Shown here: positions 10,769 to 22,087 of the stretch, piece by piece
Numbering within the stretch: position 1 is the stretch's first letter
Layout: each line of letters begins with the position of its first letter
Assembly: GCA_036897625.1 (NCBI GenBank)
Contig: JAYMTA010000579.1
Coordinates: 1 to 26,536 of the forward strand
Origin: Pelargonium cotyledonis
Taxonomy: Eukaryota > Streptophyta > Magnoliopsida > Geraniales > Geraniaceae
DNA: 26,536 nucleotides
Direction of reading: 5' to 3'
Program-made: the position numbers and the translations under genes
Notes under the pieces: generated by a model
The model's input: only the letters and a program-made list of their open reading frames with translations
Told to the model about the DNA's origin: nothing
Database searches by the model: none

Positions 10769-12169
10769 ATGCGGTGTATAACGTTGGGAATATCAGTCTC
10801 CTCATCGCTGTCGCCGTCGCCGACCACCTCCTTAACCACCTACAGAACTCTCTATTTCAAGAAACCCTCCTCGTCTTCGCCTAGGTTTTTCCGATCCACC
10901 CATGAAACCTCTCATCTCTCCCAATCAGGTGCCTCTCCAATTCTCCTCTTCTTTTATTTCTATGTCAAATTCAAGTTGCTATAGATTTGGATCCAGCTGG
11001 AATGGAATGCGTGGCCTTAATTTAGCTGCTTCAGTATCTTGATTTTTGTTTTGCCATTTTCGAGCCAACGATTATCAATCTCTAGTCTAATTCTTCTCAG
11101 TTTGAAGATTTTAAGTTACTTAATTTGGTTGACTAGAGGACCGATTCAATTTAAACCTTAAGCTTTTTGTTTGGCTGCTGGGAATTTTGTGGTGAATGTT
11201 AAACCCTTTTGTTTGAACTTGTTTTGTTTCATTTTATTTTAGTTAGTAGATGCAATTTTGTTGTGGGGAACTTTATGGGGTGGGTGTGATTCAGTTTTCT
11301 GAATGATTGTGCATTTTGGGTTTAGGAGTATGCAGAGCCAGTCAAGTGGTTGATTTGTTTCCGGCAACTGTGTCTCCCGAGATTGTTGTCCGGGAGGCCA
11401 GGTTAGAGGATTGCTGGGAAGTGGCCGAGACTCACTGCAGCTCCTTTTTCCCCGGATACTCGTTCCCTTTAGACTTTGTGTTGAGGATTGACAGACTGGT
11501 GGGTATGGTTTCTGGATTCTCTGTGCCAAATGGTTGCCATAGAACTTGCTTGGTTGCTGTCACAGGTACCTCAGCTGATCAGACCTGTCTCTTCGGGAGT
11601 GAAGACCTCAAAATCGCTGGTTTCGATGGAAGGTTGAGTCTCAATAAGGGATATGTAGCTGGGATATTAACAGTGGATACAGTGGCTGATTTTCTACCCC
11701 GAAAAGGACCTCAGCGTCAAAGAAGGTTTGTCTTGCAACAAATACAAATATAATTAGATGATTAACACGCTTACATGCTCATACTCACACAAGGAATCTT
11801 GAAATTGAAATGGATAAATTTGTGATGTTTTCCGTGTAATGAATTGGGATACTTGCCTTTTATCTTATAACCTTAGCTGAATGGTTTATCAACAGGACTG
11901 GAATTGCGTACGTATCAAATGTAGCTGTGAGGGAGAAGTTCCGGCGAAAGGGAATAGCTAAAAGGCTCGTAGAGAAGGCGGAGGCTCATGCTAGGAGCTG
12001 GGGATGCCGTGCGATTGCATTGCACTGTGATCTGAGTAATCCCGGGGCGACAAAATTATACCTAGGCCAGGGTTTCAAATGCATAAGAGTTCCACAAGGA
12101 GCCAACTGGCCCCAGCCGAAAACATCCCCAGATATTCAATTCAACTTCATGATGAAGCTTTTAAATTGA
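10769..12169 (+). CDS. GNAT-family N-acetyltransferase, probably plastid-targeted
   Basis: GNAT enzymes move an acetyl group from acetyl-CoA to an amine; the plastid members in plants acetylate protein N-termini and lysines. Three exons join in frame: 10769-10928, 11326-11725 and 11896-12169, giving 277 aa. Exon 1 encodes 53 residues rich in Ser, Thr and Arg and poor in acids (MRCITLGISVSSSLSPSPTT), typical of a chloroplast transit peptide. Exon 2 begins the fold (EIVVREARLEDCWEVAETHC). Exon 3 carries motif A: YVSNVAVREKFRRKGIAKRL at about 192-211, with the acetyl-CoA pyrophosphate loop R/QxxGxG/A seen as RRKGIA (203-208). Motif B follows (GCRAIALHCDLSNPGATKLY), then the GFK strand. The ATG at 10769 is the first in frame after an upstream GTG-started extension. 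It resembles, from memory, the Arabidopsis plastid GNAT At2g06025 (GNAT6), but I cannot verify that, so no symbol is given. The 3' end converges with the mutase gene. Confidence 0.93.
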
Positions 12170-12613
12170 AATAAGGTGAACTCTTTAGGAAGCTTGCTGT
12201 ATATATTTACGAACTAAATCGAAATGATTAACTGCAAATCTTGCAGTCATGTACTTGACCTTCATCACTTGGTAACAGTAATTACTTGTCTGGATGTGAC
12301 ATGACATCTTTGTAGAGTTATTTGAATTGATAATTTTTTTTGCCTGACATGTTTGGCATTTATATTTGCTCTATAATTGCCATAATGTTTAAATCACATG
12401 CAAAGCAACATCTATGAGTTCATCAATTGAAGAGAGCAATTTTATTGATTTTGAGTCTGTCAATAGCTAGATTTTGTAGTTAAAGTCAATATGAACGTGA
12501 AAGAGCGATGAAATGAATTCTCAGTCTCCTAAATTATGTAACAAAATCTAAGGTGAGGCCGGTGCGCAAATAGCTCTGCCTCTTGTAGCCGCCGTCCAAT
12601 GCTCCATAACTTG
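12170..12613. other. Short convergent intergenic gap (3' UTRs of GNAT and mutase)
   Basis: Only 444 bp separate the stop codons of two genes on opposite strands, so both 3' UTRs must lie here and may overlap. AATAAA-like signals are present on the minus strand near 12436-12445. No other feature is seen. Confidence 0.5.
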
Positions 12614-15600
12614 TTATGAGCTGACAAATTTGTCCAATGCAGATGTATCCAGAGCTGGGAAGTCTTTGACAACAGCAAGCACAGCATGTCCAAGTTTCAC
12701 AGCATCTTCATTGCTCGGTGCCTGCGAATATTAATTTGGAGAGTTAATTGCAACGTAATCATTGATCATATTGGTAAACCCTTAGTCGAAGAGGACTTTA
12801 TACCTCAATGTTAAGGGGGAGAACAGGATCATGAAGTGAAAGCCTGAGAAGGAACCAACCCCCGAAGCCAGAAACTCGAACCTGTTTACAAGCGAATAAG
12901 AATCAAAGACGCGAGGTTTATTTGCACAAATGTCATGCACACAGCAATAATCTGACATGGACTCAGACTTGAGGGGTAAAAAATCAGATCAAAACTGTAA
13001 ATCAAAATTTTGAGCACAGGGAAAAAGACAGCGACACAATCCCAATCCTTAATTTTGCATTATCTGCTCTAGAAATCCTAATTTATGTCCACTGGCAGAT
13101 AATCTAATATTAAGTGCAAAAGGTTCTGTGATGCATATCCAATTAGCTGGATTTTATTGCTTAATTTAATTTGAATAGTAAACTCAGAACGACAGGTACA
13201 ATTATTAGGTTTTGGAACTAAAATTAGTCATTTCTTTGATATTAGTTTCAGCCATAAATTCTGTCTAGACTTAGGAATATGAATAATGACATGTGTTGAG
13301 CTTACACCCTCATAGTTAACAGGGGCTTTCTGAAGCTTTGGATCTGCAGCTACAGTGTTCTCCAAATGTTTCAATACTGCTTCTCCATAGTCCCGGAAAG
13401 ATCTGCAAACCCTTATTCATCAATGAATTCCTCAAAAGGGAAGGGGCGGAGGGAGAAATGAGTAACATAAACAATATACTGGCTTACCCTCCTTTAAGAT
13501 CAGGATGATTCTGATTGATCTTAAATCTCAATTCTACAGCAACAGTTGGTTCATCCAGACCTTCTAACAGATCAGTCAAAACCTTGCTGCCACCCCTTGC
13601 ACCAGCAGCACTAGCTGAAGCTAGTTTATTTAAAACTTTGACCTGAAACAAATATTCTGTATGAGAATGTGAACAGAAAGAAGGTAGCATTTTACATAAT
13701 GGAGGAATCTTAAATCTGTATTGATTACTTCTCATTTTAATCTAGAATGTTACAAGAGATTTCACCTTGATAGTACATCAAAAGCTTACCATCGTATATG
13801 CACCATCATCGAGCCAATTGTTTTCCTTAAAAGCTCCATGGCCGCTGGTTTCAATAGCCAAATGGGACTCCTCACCAATAGAGTTCTGTCAAAAGTGTTA
13901 ATATCTTAAGTCAAAATATTACCAACCAAGGTAACATAGAGAAAAAGTTCTAATTTAATTCTCTCCTGAAACATCCATCTTGTTAACTGGTGCTCCAAAC
14001 TCAGATGTAAGGTTTTACTTTACACAAGCAGATCAACACATTGATCAATGAGCAAAGGGAGAAACTAGCATATAAAGTTTGAGAGCACCAATCGTCGATT
14101 TTACTTAGTAACTTCTCTCCTACAAAAACCTCATGAAAAGCATTCAAAAAATGAATAGGAAAACTCTGGAAAGTTGATCTTTACCAAACGAATAGCTTCA
14201 TCAATAACATTTTTGTAGCCTCTTTTAAATCGATGATGTTTTCCCCCTGCAAGACATGTAAATGGGCGTTTAACACAAAGTATGAATAAGAAGTAAGATT
14301 ATGTTGTTTTATTTTGTCATACCAAGTTTTTTTTCAATAAATGTCGTCAGCCCATCTGAAGTAACACTATCTGTAACTATAGTTGTTCCTGGATGCTGCA
14401 GGAAAGAATGGCAGCAAAGCAAAAATTAAAATAAAAAGATATTCAGGTAGAAGTCAGATTTAAAATAACAGCTGTTGAGACAATCTAAAATAAATAAGGC
14501 ATATATATGAATAAATGATCTTACTTCCTCAAGAACAATGGCGGACATTAAGGCAATCAGACGATTACGGTTGATCTCACTACCAGAAGAATCTACAGCA
14601 GCAGATCTAAAAGAAGAACCCATTCAGATAAGTTAATTTATCAATAACATATATGTACACAAATAAATAGTAAAAATCAATACCTGTCAACATCTGTATC
14701 AAATATGATCCCTAGATCAGCTTTGTTATCAAGGACTGCCTGGGTGATGGCTTTCATCGCTACCTTGTCCTCCGGGTTGGGAATATGATTTGGAAACAAA
14801 CCTGATCCAAAAATATCATAATTTATGAACAAAAACATGGATACCCAACCGATCCCTCCATATTCAAATATTTACCATCTGGTTCCAAGAACTGACTTCC
14901 AGATGTAATTGCACCCAAAGGTTCAAGCACCTTTCCCTGATAAACCATTGAAATAATTAGATGAATACTAATATCAAATGGGGACCAGCTAGTAGCAGCA
15001 TGCTAGATTCGAAGAGAAAAATAATGTAGAGCCTTAACGCATCGTGTTACTACTTCCAATCAGATTAAAATTGTTTACAATCCTGAAAGGTAAATATATT
15101 GTCTAACATTCTGAGGGTCCAGCAAACGACACCACTGCAGGTAAGACTATTTATTAATTTATAGATCTAAAATGAGACTATGTTGGGGAATTCAGATGGA
15201 ATATTGCATCCGAAGTGTTTATCTATAGCTGTGAATAACTTGCATTCTTATTTCTGTTCCTTCTCTTGTTATTCTTAACTCTAGGTAGTGCACTTGCTCT
15301 TGTAGGTCGTAGATAAAATGTAAAGGCAGGTGTACATCCTTCCACTGGTGAAACAAGTTGCCGATCAACAAGGACAGGGGGGTTAAACTCAAAATATAAC
15401 GGAAACCAATTATCTGGAGATCCTCTATGTGTGAGAACAAAGACTTTTTCCATGAACCAAGGGTTTTCAGACATAAGCAATGAAGAGACTGCAGCTGAAA
15501 GTAGTTGGGAATAGACAGAAATGCTGTTATTAAATATCAATAGATGCTCCACTATAACTAAGAGATCCAACAACTAAAAGATTAGAGCTCATCATGCCTA

Positions 15601-18600
15601 TTGTGTACAGTGCATATGATGGACCAGAAATAAAGCCTTGTTGCAACAAAAGCTTAAGTTCAATTTTCAACGTAGGCCAACAATAAAACTTACTGCAAAA
15701 AATCCTCCTGCTCCATTCCCTGCATCAACAACTATATGGAACCCCTCCAACGGCTTCTCTGAATATTAACATAGACAAGTAACAATTAGCAACACGAACA
15801 TACGAGGACAATCAAAGAAAACAATGTCTGGAGTAAATGCTAGAAAGAGGGGAAAATGGTGATAACAATTAAGACAATTGGTTATATAATGGATATAGGA
15901 ATACCGAACAGATCCATCAACTGTGTTTGAAGTAAGTAGATCATGATATATAGATACACTTTGAGGACACATTAGGAAGACCTATTACCAATATTTCCTG
16001 CAGCTTTGCGGACAGCCTTTACAAGATCAGAGGTATAAACACTCATGTAATCAACCCTCTTTACAGATGCAGAAGACTTTTTTCCTGAACTCTTTACACC
16101 CTCATCTGAGAATTTACTGTATATATCTGCAGCACGCTCCAAGATATCTTTAATGTCAGGTTTCCCTAGACCTCCAGCATTTGTGAAGAATTTGAATCCA
16201 TTCCTATTATAGGGAAGATGACTAGCTGATTGATGAACAAAACAAGAAGAAATTTGATTTAGTTTAAAATATGCTTTAAAAAGTATGAACAAAGAAAATT
16301 CACGTCAAGTGTGAGTATATTGTACCAAGAATGGAAAGACATTAAGCAAATGTAATAAAACCTTCCTCCTCAAGTCTCCAACTTTATGACAAGTTCTTAT
16401 TTATTATTATTATTATAAAAATTTCCTCGAATAATGCAATAATTAACAAGTAATCAATGAATGTGAATATTATGAATGTTGGGAAAGTAATCTCCAGAAC
16501 TCCCTATCTAACAATGGTGGTTATATTGAAAATCAGACATATATTCTTGACAAGCACAATTATCATTGGCAGAATCACCCCCGACTTTCCTTGGATTTTG
16601 ATCCCTTGTTTCTTGATAACTAGATAGTTCATACAATTCTTACATTGAGAGATACCCAATAACTGAGTTTACTGGTATTAATTTCTGAATGGGTTAGTTT
16701 TTCGCTAAGTCAACCTCATACAATTTTCCTGCCTTGTGGAAATTACTTTCTATAATTTGTCCAAATTATCTAAAAGGTACTTATGGACTTGGGCATCACA
16801 ACTGGTTTCTTGAGGAATTATTTCTTTTTTTTTTCTAAAAAAAATCCAATAACAATTAATTTATCGCCAAAGCCAAATAATAACTAAACTTGAAGTTTTT
16901 ACAACAAGGAAAAGCCCGGCCACTAGGATACTTGAGGAATTATTTCTCTTTTTTCTAAAAAAATCCATAACAATTAATTTATCGCCAAAGCCAAATAATA
17001 ACTAAACTTGAAGTTTTTACTGCAAGGAAAAGCCCAGCCACTAAGAATTATGATCAAATATATATCTAGTCACATATGAGAAAAATAATCGAAACATTAT
17101 AATCATTCTGGATTTTTTTTAAACACCTGATTCCCGAGCGGTCATTTTGATATCTTCCAATTAACGGGGGAATATCATGAATAAACTACCTGTTATCATA
17201 ATGGCTCCATCAACTGGACATAAAACTGCATCATCTTCAGTAAGTGTGCTATTAAACATTGCTGGTGTAGATGCCAATCTAAAAAAATATGAACAATAAG
17301 AAACAACACAACTTGTTACACGAAGTTACAAGGATAGTAAGAGAAAAACATTGCAAATGGTATGTACTTGGAACATAGTTTCAGCATATTAATGCATGTG
17401 AGAAAATATTTCATTTATGTCTTGATAGATATAGGAGGTATAAATGCTGATTCCTTAAGGGGGAGGGGTGTGTGAGAAAAGTTCAAGAAGATGTATTAGA
17501 GAAAATAACAGCTTGAACTACAACAATGACTTACTAATGGAACACACATACATAGAACTCCTGAATACAGGAAAGGTGAACTTGAGAATAGATCTTCCTA
17601 ATACTGTTTTGGTTTAAACACCGATACTTGGAGACTTTATCATTGTTTATAGACTGCTCACGAATGCAGAGCTTGTGTCGCTTAGATGAAGCACAATTTC
17701 TCTAGGTTGAACAACAGATAGTTTGCTTCAGAACAATTTAATCAATTATATATAACTTGTCTTGCTTGAAAACGACATACAAAATTAATGGGCTAGTCAT
17801 GTGGACTGAAACAGGTACTGGTAACAGCAACTTGAACAGAAACAAAAGTAATATGCCTACTAACACTCAGCAAAAAAAAAGGTATAGAATCACCACCCTA
17901 CCCATATTGAACAACATCAAGACCAGCACCAGCTATACCCCGAGAAGCTGCATCCTGGAAGTTAAATAATTATATTCTCAGTAACTAACAAAAATCATTG
18001 GAAGTTTACTAATCAGATTCTCAGTAACTAAAGAAATTTTTTGAACTTCTGAAACATATGTCCTCACGGTCAAGGTGAGGAGAAAACAATATAATGTTCA
18101 TAAAAGTTAAGTATAAAATGAAAATTGGGTCTTCCACTATCATATTGAGCTTTTAGTTGAGTTGGTCTTTTAAATGGTGTTAGAGTATTGTCTACCTGTG
18201 AATGGGCCACGGGAAAAGCAAGACAGGCTTGCACCTGAGGGGACATGGTAGATTACAAAATGAAAATGGGGCCTTCAATTATCAACTTGAGCTTTTTGTT
18301 GAGTTGGTCGTCTAATAAATAATTGATGTTCAATTTTATATTTTTTTTTAATGGCCTTGTAGGCTGCAACAGTCAGCTATGAAATGAACTGGCCAAAGAA
18401 CCATGAAGAAATGAAATCATCACAATTCTTCATTAACCAAACAAGACAAGTAATCTCAATTTACAACAAGGACACAGGTTGCTACTTTGCATCCTTTCAT
18501 TGTATTCATTCTAGTACTGCTAAAAATGATATTTAACCTCTATAGCTATCCCTATTTTCCAAGCTGAAGAAGGCCCATCCTTGTGGCTTTCATATTTTTC

Positions 18601-21044
18601 AATTGAATGCTGTAAAAAATTGTATAGATAAAGTGGTAAACATTCCCTTCAATTGACAGCTGGGCACCAATTAAAACTCAAGTGAACTTAGCACTTTGCA
18701 TCATGCATGGCTATGCCACTAGCTAGCTATATATGAACTAAGGACACAGTGAATGTATTCCACACAGCCACTATTATTGTGACTATCTCATATTCACCAA
18801 TACATGGGAGGAAATTACCAGTAATGCTTGCGCAGATATACGGGAATCATGGCCGACTGAAATTCTCAAACGTTGAGTTGCATCAGCTTTTTTCTTTTCC
18901 AATAACCAGGTGGCAAAGGCTGCAGCTATGGCCTCTGTAACTGGTTCAGTGAGGCTCAAAGGCTCTCCCTCAACACCGGAAACAGCGACACCCCGAATAT
19001 CACTGTGGGAGTGTGGGGATTAACATCAGTACTTAAAAGTTAACACTAATTATATGCTTGTTACAATAAAAAAAAAGGAAAAATCAAACTGAAGTACCAA
19101 ACTAAATACGACTAACATTTTGCTCCACAAAGGAGTATAGTTGCCCACTTCCATTGATGGGTACTAACATGTGAACTATGAATCTGATAGTCTAGTGTTT
19201 GGGAAGCATATTCTCACACAAAAATTCATGAAGCTTCACAAGATACTGGGTATCAGCACTAACCAATTCATGTAGCATAAAGCATGGTATAATGGATAAA
19301 TAATAAGACAAAGTCACACATATAAACTAAGCAATGTCTAGAAAGTGTCAGATAATGTTAAGGAAATTTTATATTCAAGCACATGATGTGTCCAAAATTA
19401 TTTACCTGCCATTTTGAAGTTTCAGAAAATCGACCTTGTTGAGAGATGGTATTGCAGCGGTGGATGAAGCAGCTGCAAGATATTCCATAATAAAGATACA
19501 TAAAACCAATAATGACAAATATACTCATCTGTAATGGACTAGGTTGCAACAGCTTACAAAGGCCAGCATATTATGCACCCAAGGTATTCTTGTAAAAGAC
19601 TTAGAATACAAACCAACACATACAAAATGGATAAAATTTGATGCATGAATAAAAAAAAAATAAAAGAGGATTTTTTTCCAAAGGTGTTTGTAACATTATT
19701 GTTGCATTTGATATCGACCTGAACAGTGAGAGTCTAGAACGGACCATTGCAGTAAACAGTTCCTCGGTTAACAAAACCACTCTGGTATTTTGGTAAGGTA
19801 CGCAATTGCATGGAAGAGATGCCAGTCCATTCCAACTTCCCTCCTTGAAAAGGAAGCAAGTTGCACATATCAGGGGCATAATAGCCCCTTCGGTATTGGG
19901 TGCCGAACTGCATATTCTGTTGGTAACATTGTGCTACAAATACATTTTGGATAATCTTCCCTGATATTGCTGCATGAAAATTTGTAATTTTATCAGATTA
20001 CATGCCTGTAAAGCTTAATTGATATTTTAGAACTACTTATTTCACAACAGTTGCATAATTTTTTCTTGAAAAGTTAAGGTTTGTGTTCTTACTTCTTAGT
20101 CATGTTAGATCCCCTATTTCATTGCAGTCTCTAAAATTATCTAAAAGTTATGTCTAGACTGTTTTGCTGGTTAAAATAGATATTGACCTAGTATTAGCAT
20201 TACGGTGAGCTCATAGTCCCGCTGTTTTCTATCTCTCAGCTTTCATGATATCTTACATTTCCTTACTCAGCAGAAAGAATACATGTTACTCCAAAGGATG
20301 ACATGTTATAGAAGGAATCACGTAACAAGAGAAACAAAGTAATGTTTACAACGATGCATCACCTATCCTTGCACAGTCGTGAGGCTCAAAATTTCAACAA
20401 TTGATCATTCAATCGAGAAAGCACGGCTCAACATTCTCAAATATGTTTCAAACATTTAAAAAGAGAAAAAAGAGATAGAGTTGAAAAAGCTAAATACCAA
20501 GTCAGTGAAGAAAACTTATCCAACTATTTATTAACACTAACCTAGCAATTATTAATTCATAGTCTTGTTTCAACACTCATCTTATGAAACAAACATACTA
20601 TGCAAGAAACATAAAGTTTATGTAACTGGAGCTGTTCGCAACATATCAACTTCAAAAACCAGATTCACAACCAAAATGGTGGGCAAAAGATCATTTTCAC
20701 AATTTCATGATGAGTCATGAATCAACATTTACCATTACCATTACCATGTCAATCAAATTACAAGGAAAACAAAAACATAGGAAATAAAAATGGCAACTTA
20801 CACAATAAATCAGTGAGTCTAAATCATAATCACATATAAATATCAAATAGGTTAGTCTAAATCAGACACAGAGTGACAGAAACTATTTCTTGATTGAGCT
20901 AAATCTGAACTAACAATCAAAACTGCCCATACAAATCAACAGGAAACTCGACAAAAATATCGTGAAGAAGAACTAGTACAAACTAGAATTAATCACTCAA
21001 AATTCATGAAAAATAAATTGGATAATTCGAATTTCACCTGCCAT
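12614..21044 (-). CDS. Plant phosphoglucosamine mutase-like alpha-D-phosphohexomutase, probably plastid
   Basis: Alpha-D-phosphohexomutases move phosphate between C1 and C6 of a sugar through a phosphoserine. Eighteen coding exons join without a frame break: 21044-21038, 19969-19745, 19472-19406, 19002-18819, 17954-17902, 17278-17190, 16225-15989, 15758-15694, 14936-14876, 14801-14684, 14606-14525, 14395-14323, 14246-14185, 13885-13790, 13642-13488, 13402-13306, 12881-12804 and 12721-12614 (618 aa). The first 95 or so residues look like an organelle leader. Domain 1 starts near SDIRGVAV (100-107) and holds the catalytic serine S210 in TASHLPYNRNGFKFF. The metal loop is DTDVDR (364-369). The sugar-binding loop is ETSGH (453-457). 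The last domain has RLSLHDP (570-576) where related enzymes have the phosphate loop. The sequence closely resembles Arabidopsis At5g17530 as I recall it. That family is annotated as phosphoglucosamine mutase by similarity only; the true substrate is open. Exon 1 contributes just ATGGCAG. Confidence 0.95.
16809..17048. repeat. Tandem duplication, 122-bp period, in mutase intron 6
   Basis: The block starting cttgaggaattatttct at 16809 is repeated at 16931. It continues through a shared core (aatttatcgccaaagccaaa) to a matching end (agcccggccacta and agcccagccacta). The copies differ mainly in T- and A-run lengths and a few substitutions, so the duplication looks fairly recent. It lies in the intron between the exons that end in TA and begin with SHLP, at the catalytic serine. 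Confidence 0.9.
18103..18316 (+). mobile_element. TRIM-like miniature LTR retrotransposon in mutase intron 4
   Basis: Two direct repeats, about 18103-18173 and 18246-18316, share a 61-bp aligned core with about 10 mismatches (for example ttgagctttt then gttgagttggtc). Just after the first copy lies atggtgttagag, close to the primer-binding site of plant elements primed by initiator Met tRNA (TGGTATCAGAG). Just before the second copy lies ctgaggggac, a purine-rich tract, and the second copy begins with TG. Repeat, binding site, short spacer, purine tract, repeat is the order expected of a TRIM, here about 214 bp in all with no coding capacity. Boundaries are approximate. Confidence 0.7.
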
Positions 21045-21265
21045 TCGGTGATTGAAATAATGCTAGAATGAGCGACTGGTTTGTCGACGACTCACAAAGA
21101 TAGAGTGTGTGGTGCTGTGACGGAGAAGCAGAGAAGAAAGACAGTACCGAAGTTTCTGGATTAACGGAAGGGTAAGTGACGTTACGGCCTTGGATCTAAT
21201 AAAACCAAATTCCGAATATGCCCTCAACTTTACCAAACTTTTGTTAGGTGAAAATATTAAACTTA
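21045..21265 (-). promoter_or_regulatory. Mutase 5' UTR and proximal promoter
   Basis: Only about 220 bp lie between the mutase start codon and the edge of a transposon-like element at 21266. The stretch must hold the 5' UTR and any core promoter not supplied by the element. A TGACGT core (bZIP-type) is seen at about 21177-21182. No convincing TATA box is visible. Confidence 0.4.
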
Positions 21266-21386
21266 GGGGAGTGATAAATCCACCATTTGAATGGTTAAAT
21301 CCACCATTTATTGGTGTGCTAAGACAAAACTGCCCTTAGAACAATTTCAAATAGTTTTACAAATATTTCTATATTTGATTTTACTC

Positions 21387-21409
21387 AAAAAAAAAAAAAA
21401 AAAAAAAAA
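21387..21409. repeat. Poly(A) run of 23
   Basis: An uninterrupted homopolymer inside the outer element. It may be a relic of a retroposed tail or simple slippage, and may also be length-miscalled. Confidence 0.85.
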
Positions 21410-21609
21410 TTTATGAGTGGGGACATACATAAATATAGTTCTTTTTCATTTTTTTTTCTGTCTTCAACATTTAATTTTTACTCAGATTTTTAATATTTAT
21501 GTTGTAAAAAAAATGTTATTTCACAATCAAAACCTCAACTTATTTACAAACGCTTCAATCACATTTAATTTTATTATTATTATTTCAATTCATGATAATT
21601 GGCTCTATA

Positions 21610-22087
21610 CACTACTGGAAAAAAAACTCACGATTTGTGACAAAAAATTTCGTCATAATTGTGTGTGATATAAAATATAATTTCGGTTACAATTTCATAC
21701 AAAAAAAATTTACAAATTGTGACAGAAATTTTTTCGTCACAGTTTCGTTACAAATTGTGACAGAATTCATATTTTTTTTTATTAGCAAGTAGTAGCTTTT
21801 ATTTATCGATCGCATGAAGCGCAAAATAAAAGTACAAAGAAGGGTTGTCACTAACTCAGACACAAGATAGGATCAGCCAACCAAGCGTCAAAGTTAAAAT
21901 AAAAAACAAAAACGAGCTATTAATACAGGAAACTAGAGACAACAACAAAATTTGAATGCGATCGATAAATAAATTTCTGTCACACCCATCTGTGACCACC
22001 CAAATAATGACAAAAGTATTTTGTGACTGAAATACACATCTGTGACATAAATTTCCGTCACAGATTGAAAGTTTTTTTTTTGTAGTT
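21610..22087. mobile_element. Non-autonomous CACTA-like MITE nested in the outer element
   Basis: The left end begins CACTACTGGAAAAAAAA, the classic plant CACTA terminus. The right end reads TTTTTTTTTTGTAGT, the inverted counterpart. The ends align in inverted orientation for about 45-50 bp with mismatches, including gtgacaaaaaatttcgtca on the left and gtgacataaatttccgtcac on the right. The interior is made of alternating TTTGTGAC and GTCACAAA motifs able to fold back. No transposase frame is present. A 3-bp target duplication could not be identified. Confidence 0.65.
21778..21973 (-). mobile_element. LINE 3'-end fragment inside the CACTA-like MITE, flanked by an 18-bp inverted repeat
   Basis: The segment interrupts the GTGAC-rich MITE. 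On the minus strand it ends in an A-rich tail (T-run on plus at about 21773-21782). It shares AAAATAAAAGTACAAA (21823-21838) and the surrounding layout with a second LINE-type 3' end at 26484-26499. A perfect 18-bp inverted repeat (TTTATTTATCGATCGCAT at 21798-21815; complement at 21956-21973) brackets 140 bp of it. No coding frame is present. Confidence 0.5.

Noticed and set aside
15223-15573. 116-codon minus-strand open frame between mutase exons 8 and 9
   Set aside because: Exons 8 and 9 join in frame without it, and it has no similarity to the enzyme; it is intron sequence.
19601-19879. 92-codon minus-strand frame (MPLICATCFLF...)
   Set aside because: It overlaps mutase exon 2 in a different frame; the true exon frame joins correctly to its neighbours.
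21417-21792. Two open frames of 66-83 codons
   Set aside because: They are low-complexity, AT-rich frames within the MITE region and have no coding character.
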